Origin: Trichoplax adhaerens
Lineage: Eukaryota; Placozoa; Uniplacotomia; Trichoplacea; Trichoplacidae
Assembly: GCF_000150275.1 (NCBI RefSeq)
Contig: NW_002060949.1
Span: 3,928,499 to 3,992,498, forward strand
Direction of reading: 5' to 3'
Length of the DNA stretch: 64,000 nt
A program made the position numbers and the translations under genes. The notes under the pieces are model-generated. The model was not told where the DNA came from. It made no database searches and saw only the letters and a program-made list of their open reading frames with translations. Positions 56,601 to 64,000 of the stretch are shown one piece after another. Positions within the stretch are counted from its first letter, which is position 1, and each line of letters opens with the position of its first letter.

Positions 56601-59600
56601 GACAGCCAATTGATATTTTAGATTTAATCTCCAGCTGCTACACCAATTTAGACTGTTCTATTATTTACTGGGGAAGATCCAATCATTTGCTAAGAATTTT
56701 GATAGCGTTATATTTCAATATCAAAGCCTGTCCCAAGTGATTTTAGGATGTAAAGTGTGCTCTGAGTTTAAACAATTCTGAATCATTACAACAGTGGAAA
56801 AACTATTTTGACAACATGATTTCTCGAAGCAGGAAAAAGAGATCTACTGATTAATATTATACACTTATACAGTCATATTAATATTTTAAATCAATGGAAA
56901 CTACGCATTATTATTTATTAGTAACTAGTATGGTCATATTAGTTTTAATAAGGCTTGCATTTAATTCTGTCATAATACAAAGTATCGTTCTATTAAATAA
57001 GTTAATTTATAAGATCAGAACCTGCAAAGCTAAAATTGTAGTTTGGGTTTATCAATACGAGTATATATCAAAAGCAAAAGAAATGGGAAAGGGGAGTTAG
57101 CCTATGTAGGATAAAGTAACAGAAATGCAGGTGCTTTTAACGTATGCAAATAAATGGCTTTGAAGTGTGTGGTAAATCAGTCTAGCATATCAATTAGTTA
57201 CTGTATTATTTACATATGCGGTACAAATATGAGGTTTAATGATTAATAGAATATCTTACCTATTCTTATACCATGGGTATTGTTCAATTTTAATTCTCCC
57301 ACTTGCGATATTGATTTGAACTTTCTTTCTCTCCAATAATGCAATTTAATGATCTTGATAGGGCCTATTCAAAAACATAAAGCTGAGTCTTTAGAAAAAG
57401 AACAAGCATGAATTGAACTTATTCATAGGCGATAAGGTTTCGTTATAGAGAGCCTACAGTACAAAATACTGTCAGCAAAATTCAATCTATACCATCAACA
57501 ATAACATTTGTTGACTTAATTGCCTTCCTAACTTTAACCAAGCTTAACTTTTCAAACGTTAAAAATGATAAAATAATTTAGAAAAAAATCGGCTAAACAG
57601 CATAACATGGCATTAGCTATCAAACACAATATCCGGCCGTTTGTTGATTCAATTGCATTCCTTACTTTAATTCTTCAAACATTAAAATACATAAAATAAC
57701 TTTGAAAAAAAATCCGCTTAACAACACAATATAGCATTAGCCACAGTATCCAATACAATATCTGAGCATGATATTTTCCAATATGGATATAAGCATTAGC
57801 CCATAACATTAGATGCCATTTTGCAATAACGACTATTTAATTTTTTAAGATCACTTAATCGTTCCTTTAAATTACAGACAAGAACTTCGGACCGTAAAAT
57901 ACCATAAAAGTCTTGGGCAGGAACTTTCTAATAATGAACTCATAGAATTATGTTGTGTACAGATATTACTATTATTTTCTTCACAAAACTAGACATAGCT
58001 ATTTGTAGACCTAAGTACTAGGATGTAAGCTAGGCTGCTGTCTACAGCTATATATGATATTTGCTACCTTTAAATTGCCTTCTTACAGTTATCGTCCCTA
58101 ACTTAAACGATCATAGCATCATATTAAGCTATTTAGCCGTCGTCTCGGCCTATGCTTAGCTATGAAGGTATCACCGTTACTGATCTTTGTTTTCGATCTG
58201 TGTTGTAGTTGTTAGTGCTAGTTAGTTGTCCTCAAGTTCCTTCTATGGAGATTTTGTACGCTAACTTATGCAAACTTCCTGGTTAAAGTTTTATTCAGCT
58301 ATTAACCAGAAAATTTTTATTTCATAATAAAACATCTGATATGAATAGCAATGATGTATGAAATCTACTTCTGCGAATATTTTTAACTCTGTATCATAGC
58401 ATCGACATTTCTAAAAGACAATATTTACTCATTAGAAGATTTCATTTACATATCTGAAAAGCCCCCAGTGTTCGTAGCATAGCGTGCATGAGTGTCATAA
58501 TCTAGTTTTGATATTAAATGAGAAACTTGCAGCACACTAACTCACTCCATCCCATACTACTTTGACATGATGTAGCGATAAATTTATGACTTTTCGGCAG
58601 AAATGCAAGAATTTTACACTGAAATTGATGATAATTTACTTTAAAAGAACTTATAAGTCTATTTCGAAATGTCGAGATTAACAATTGTGCAGATATGTTT
58701 GTATCTATTTGATGGTTTTAATCATAAATTGAAAACTTAAACGTTTACAGTAAGGTTAAAATTTCATGATGATCAAATTTTTCACTTGCTTAAAAATCCA
58801 TTTATAGCAATTTATCTTTACTGATTTAACACACGCTTGAAGATTATACCATGTAAATAACGCGCTTAATGAAATAAGCTATATATTTCTAGGTAACGAA
58901 TGGGTCATTTGTAAATCTAGATTGCAAAATATATTAACTTTTAGAGATGTAATAATGGAGGTTAGATACGGTTGTCTAGAAAATTAGATCATTAACAAAT
59001 ATCGGGTATATTTTTCGATTTAAGATCTTCTGTAGAGACATAAACAGATTTATACACTAGGTTTGTACAAGGCTAGAAGATCGAAAAGTCCGTAGACGCT
59101 ATGATACTATGCAGCTACTGGTCATTGTAGATGCAAGAGATGAGTACAGTAGAGTAGTAAGCTAATTTATTTGCTAAATTTTTGTGCTATTTATGAGGAT
59201 CCCTTACCAGTAAGGAAATAGAATGATATACTGTAGGTATGGATATCTCTAGTTATAAGTTACCCATGCTGTCGTTGAATTAATCATAATTTACCGATAT
59301 TTCACTTCTATTGATGTTGAAGAGACAGTTTCTCTGTAATTGTATCTTATTAAACATGCTAAAATCTTCATTTAACTAAGCTGTATCAGTGATTAAGATG
59401 ATTTCAATTGCGACTAAACTGTAATGCGTGTATACGCATATATTCGCTCATACCTTTAATCAATCATCGTATTGGAGGATTCTTTTGCTATTGGCTTTCA
59501 AGTATCAACCGATACATCAGTTATTCACTTCCAACCGTTATAAGACAATCCCAGCAAATTAAGGTGGTTAAAAGGATTTCTGTAATCTAATTTATTTCTC

Positions 59601-61180
59601 GTCATGCTCCTATAAAACATGATAATCGGTGCGACTACTTTTGTTTACTATTTCCAGAGGATACTTTTAATCTATTATTTAGTTATGATTGAAAAAAATG
59701 CTATCATCTTTATCTTTATGATACCACCTACGTCATATGTCTACTCATAGATAAAGAACATCGATGGATATTAATAATAAATACATCGATGGAGATATCA
59801 ATAATTCATCGTCACAATGGTTTTTATTGAAAATCTATCCCAAGTATCGATCGAGACTTAATGCAGTGTACTAGTGGTCATCGTACATGCAATTTAAAGA
59901 ATCATCCTATTAACCTAAACTATCAATGACAACTTTTATGAAGTTATTAGAATGCTAGACTAAGAACAGTGATCTAAGGCTACTGTATTCAATCTCTTGG
60001 AAAATGATACAAAGTATGCATGGTGAAATATAAAATAAAGTTAAGAGAAAGTGATGCACGACTCGCTATCCATTTTAAATATCTTTGAAAGTGCATTATA
60101 AGGCAATAATAATTAATAGTAGAACAATAAGTAGTAAAAAATTGCAAGGCCAATCAATGCATCGTTAAAAAATTGAAAGACTTAATCAATAATTACGTCA
60201 ATAATTTCTATAATACGTTTATACTAGATATAAAGCACAGCATTGATAGTCAATCATAAAATGCTACTTTATTCTCTTGACAGTTCTTTCATTCTCTTCG
60301 TTAACATGTCGCTCTACCCTTATGATTGATTACGGTTCTATATAATTGAGATGAGTTAAACAAAAGCTTACGATAGATAAACATCAATCACACAGAAAGG
60401 CATTGAATAGACATTACCATTGATGTAGAAACCTTCTTATTAATGTAAACAACTTCATAATATCTTTGATATTGTACAATGGATTGCGATGGAAGCGGAT
60501 AAAAGAAGAATTATTTAAAAAGGCCGAAATCCATCATGATGACGAAAGTGATGATGGCGTTGACTTACGACGATATCATCACAAACATGCAATTTACAAT
60601 ACAGGCAAAATAAAGTCAAAGGTATCAAAGGTAATACTTGTCATGATTTATAGCTATTCTATAGCATTACTAACAATTCAGAATCTCCTACTTTTACTAC
60701 TATCATAATGATTAATAAGTTGCAAATGAATAATAAATGCTGACTTTTACATAAGATTAAAAGGTTAAGCCATAACATCTAATTCTAATAAAATAAAAAT
60801 GAAACAGCATCATACATATCATGGCGTCCATCCAAAACTTACACCTGTACGAATAAGCTTTACATTATTTATCTCATACATGAATTAAACACAGCTAAAT
60901 CCTTACCGTTATCGATTTATAATATCGACCCATATAACAACAAAAATTATACAACAATATTTTTCTCGCCATTACGTATACGAGATGATAATGATAAATA
61001 ATTACATTGTATCCATCTGTCGATATAGTATTCCAATGCGTGTTAATTATGAAGACTTTTTACTCAAATTGTGCTGATCTATTGATCGTAAAGTGTCTCT
61101 CAGCCCTAAGTAATAGACAGATTAACATTTATTTTCATCATTGTTACCAACTTAAGTCATTTTGTAGTATAGGTCAAAAT
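50640..61180. other. Long AT-rich stretch without a supportable gene
   Basis: I found no exon chain with recognisable domains. Small diverged duplications occur: near 55035-55110 versus 55118-55200 ('TTATCACTTATTCT' and 'ATCAAGTTAGA'), and near 57505-57630 versus 57640-57735. Open frames at 55847-56092, 56894-57100 and 59408-59590 have no domains. The frame at 60466-60708 encodes a charged stretch (KEELFKKAEIHHDDESDDGVD) with a possible donor (AAAG|GTAATA near 60630), so a lone coding exon there is possible but unproven. Confidence 0.35.
57505..57735. repeat. Diverged direct repeat, two copies of about 135 bp
   Basis: 'TTGTTGACTTAATTGCCTTCC' near 57508 and 'TTGTTGATTCAATTGCATTCC' near 57643 start two similar blocks. 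Both continue with 'ACTTTAA', 'CTT.TTCAAAC.TTAAAA', 'ATAAAATAA', an A-run and 'ATAGCATTAGC/ATGGCATTAGC'. Non-coding. Confidence 0.7.
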
Positions 61181-61191
61181 TCCCAGAAAAT

Positions 61192-61309
61192 GGCGTCAAT
61201 CCATTATGAGAAACTTGTAAAGGGTGAAAATAAAGAAATAGCAAATAATGGGCGGAATAGAAAACCATCGCGAAATATGTCATACATTACGACTGTTATT
61301 GTTCAATAA
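61192..61309 (+). other. Possible short coding segment starting MASIHYEKL
   Basis: An ATG in good context (GAAAATGGCG) opens 39 codons: a charged peptide MASIHYEKLVKGENKE... ending VIVQ and TAA. A GTGAAA donor-like word after 11 codons (AAGG|GTGAAA) would allow splicing to exons further right, but none was identified. It may be a first exon, a short peptide or chance. Confidence 0.15.
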
Positions 61310-64000
61310 GTATCCAAATTCTCATCGGTGTCGTTAAGAATAAGATAAAGTTTACTAGAATTAAAAATAAAAATAAAAATTTTCTCATAGACATAGCAGA
61401 GAGGAAAGGAATATCAAATACATTAATATAATATTGGATCGATAATATTTCCAATTCTTAGCATAAAGAAAATTTTAAATTAAGAACTTAAATTCATTAT
61501 AGACATGTAAAGATCTTTTATAACCCAAATTTACTACAGCTCTATCCAAACAATTGCTATATTATAATTATTGTTCCTGTTGTGCTTTAAACAATGCAAA
61601 ATCCTACACAAAATAAAATATAGCTCTAACATTATTTGACAATAAACCAATGTCCATTACTTAAATCTTAATTAATATTCGATAAAAACTACGCAAAATG
61701 GGAACGGCTACATATAGAATCCTCAATTTAGAATATGTTAAATTTAGAAGGAACTTAATACAGTACTATTATAGCTAAAAGATGGAACAATGTCCGATAA
61801 TTTTATTTATAGTTAATCGTATCTGGGTAGTATCGTCGAGAAATATAGATGTGCACTGTGATTACTTAATCAGCATCAGTTGATTTTTGAATTTCGGGAG
61901 GCTACTCTGTAGAAATTATACGGTAACTAAAGCTGCCCATATAGTACTTCCAAGCGAACTTTATAGACTTAGGTCAGCAAATGTTAAAGTAAAATCTATA
62001 TAAAGAGGGAGAAAACATGATCCTAAACTACATTGAAGCTCGTAGTTTGCTCATGATGTATGCAGTATCAATATCATACAATTTATCTATAATTATACCC
62101 AGTTACAGTATGTAACATGTTATGTATTATTATTATGAAATCCCCGTTATAAGTTCTAGTAGTAAGTTAGAAAATAAAAGATACTTGATGGAATAAAATA
62201 TTCTTCAAGGCTTTTGAATGAGGGGTGAAGGATTCCAAGATTTTATTACTAATCAATAAAGCCCATTTGGAAATTAGACTTACATAAAATTATTAAAGTT
62301 TCAATATTACTTAAATACTATATATATATTAAATATAAGATACGTATAAAGCTTGTAATTTATAATTCTTACGCGCAGACACTGATTTATTTTCTGTCAT
62401 CCTAAACCGTTTATTTTTTCATTCTATCGGCTCTTCTTACGTCAGCACTATTTATAATGTACTTAATGACTATTACACAGAGGTCAGGGCCTAATTTGCA
62501 ATACTATTTATTTGGTTAATACCGTGACCGTCTGATTGCAACATGCTCATGCGATATTGACATTTAATTAATGCGTATAATTTACATGGCATTCGTTCGA
62601 GTAAATAAAGATTAATCACTGCAAAACAACAGCACAAATTAACGGAGATCAGAAATTATTTCATAAATAATATACAGTTGTAGTATTCAGTGACCATCAA
62701 CTTAAGAATATCATCTTAACTGATTGAATGAAAACATATTACAAAGGCATGTGGTAAAATATTAAGTTAAGTTCAATAATTTTTCTTATAAAATTTTTAA
62801 ATGAGTTTAGTTGTAGTGTTAGATGAGTCTTAAATTCCTTGATCTACTTGATCTTATTTAAAAAATCACTGCCAGAGCATAAAATGTAATTGAACATGGT
62901 ATGAATCTCAAGTAAATGTTTGTATTTTGATACTATTTATGACTTTCACGAAAATTTTGATAAACTTTTAGATGAACCTCGAATTATTATTTCTCTTTTC
63001 GGTCTCATTTAGGGCACGATATAAATCTTATATATCTATTTAATATCTTTTAATTTGAATTAAAATTAAAAAAAACAAAGAAAGACCTGTAAGTAAAATC
63101 TTGAATTACTGTTTACATTCCTACTTACCTTGGAAGACCATTAAGGATTACGGATAATCTTTATACAATTTTAATATAACCGCTTACTGTTTTTTGGATT
63201 TGAAACTCCCATGCAATTCTGATGAATTCTCGATAATTTTTGAGAACTGTTTATGGTTTTGTCTTTGTTTAAAATATTACTGAGTATTAGAAATTTAATG
63301 TTAAGGTCCAGTTTACGTTTTTGATCTGATTAATAATATAATCAAGGAAGAACTTTATTATTGAGTCTCAAGCTGATCTTTACCTGCTTGGTTACATTTG
63401 ACATATTGTATAACGACAAGAACTCTATCCTAATTGTCAAGCTCCTGTTTATGTTTACAGTTTAATATGATATTTACATAGGCTACCAATGAACTCTTCC
63501 TTTAGATACCAGTTTTGCTTACTTCTTGGTCTTTAATTAAGTAATTATAACGTGACTCGAATAAAATCTGGCTCTTATTTCAGTTCAAAATTGTTTTTTA
63601 CCGCCCTAACAGCCACTGTTCATTCAAACTCTACCAAAATCCCTATTAAAATACTGAAGGGCTTTCAAAATTTGAAATTGTAGGTTGTAGTGTATTTAGA
63701 ATATACTGTAACTATATTCTACTCTTAAATATAGACATTTGTATTGCTCTTATATTTAGACAGATCTACAGTCTGCTTACTCTACATTCATATATAGCCT
63801 ACTGTATTTAGTTATTACGGTACTCGCTGTTTTCTACAATCATCTGCTATTTTGCAACCTGTTATGGTATATGTTGTATCTAATTCCACAATCCTATTCT
63901 CTGCATGTGCTCTATCTTTAAAACTATAAATACCGGCGATTTCTACCTCAGAGTTCGTTAGCCTCTCAGTTAGTCTTCTAGTTAGTCTCTCACAGTCTAA
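61310..64000. other. AT-rich end of window, no gene seen
   Basis: No exon chain or long frame. The last 50 bases contain a short run of 'AGTTAGTCTCTC' variants (from about 63956), perhaps the start of a simple repeat that continues beyond the edge. Confidence 0.35.

Noticed and set aside
56894-57100. 68-codon hydrophobic frame
   Set aside because: Could be a small membrane protein, but there is no family resemblance or splice context; chance is more likely.

Overview
The window looks like nuclear DNA of an early-branching animal, most likely a placozoan (Trichoplax or a close relative). This is inferred from three things: strongly AT-rich sequence, intron-dense genes with short introns (28 introns in 5.3 kb in one gene), and a metazoan gene set (SKOR co-repressor, focal adhesion kinase, SR splicing factor, Elongin C, DDX54). 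No database search was possible. Family assignments rest on motif recognition and on exon chains I built by hand from GT/AG sites whose reading phases agree.

Layout. 1-10.1 kb: no supportable gene; several decayed tandem-repeat families, most with units near 180-195 bp. 10.1-13.1 kb: unassigned. 13.1-16.1 kb (+): 3' part of a multi-pass membrane protein, probably a GABA-B-like class C GPCR, spliced in phase to a long cytoplasmic tail with a TPR-like segment. 18.05-23.35 kb (-): complete 29-exon DDX54/Dbp10 RNA helicase. 23.5-24.5 kb: a three-copy minisatellite and a cluster of CAGTACTGTA-type palindromes. 25.84-26.92 kb (-): two-exon SKOR/Fussel co-repressor. 29.94-32.71 kb (-): four-exon SRSF3/7-type SR protein. 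32.7-36.5 kb: intergenic DNA with a triplet microsatellite, a locally GC-richer stretch, a 335-bp direct duplication and more palindromes. 36.57-43.93 kb (+): focal adhesion kinase with FERM, kinase and FAT regions. 45.2-46.0 kb: a 31-bp x 6 tandem repeat and a dense palindrome cluster. 46.04-47.01 kb (+): three-exon Elongin C. 49.44-50.64 kb (-): intronless low-complexity protein of unknown function. 50.64-64 kb: no gene I can support, only weak fragments and small duplications.

The genes do not form a pathway unit. DDX54 (ribosome biogenesis), SRSF (splicing) and Elongin C (ubiquitin ligase adaptor/transcription elongation) are housekeeping. FAK (integrin signalling), SKOR (SMAD co-repression) and the putative GPCR are animal signalling genes. 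The least expected items are the self-complementary TACTGTACAGTA-type repeat clusters, a GC-AG intron in FAK, a receptor-like protein with a TPR-like tail, and a candidate poison exon in the SR gene.
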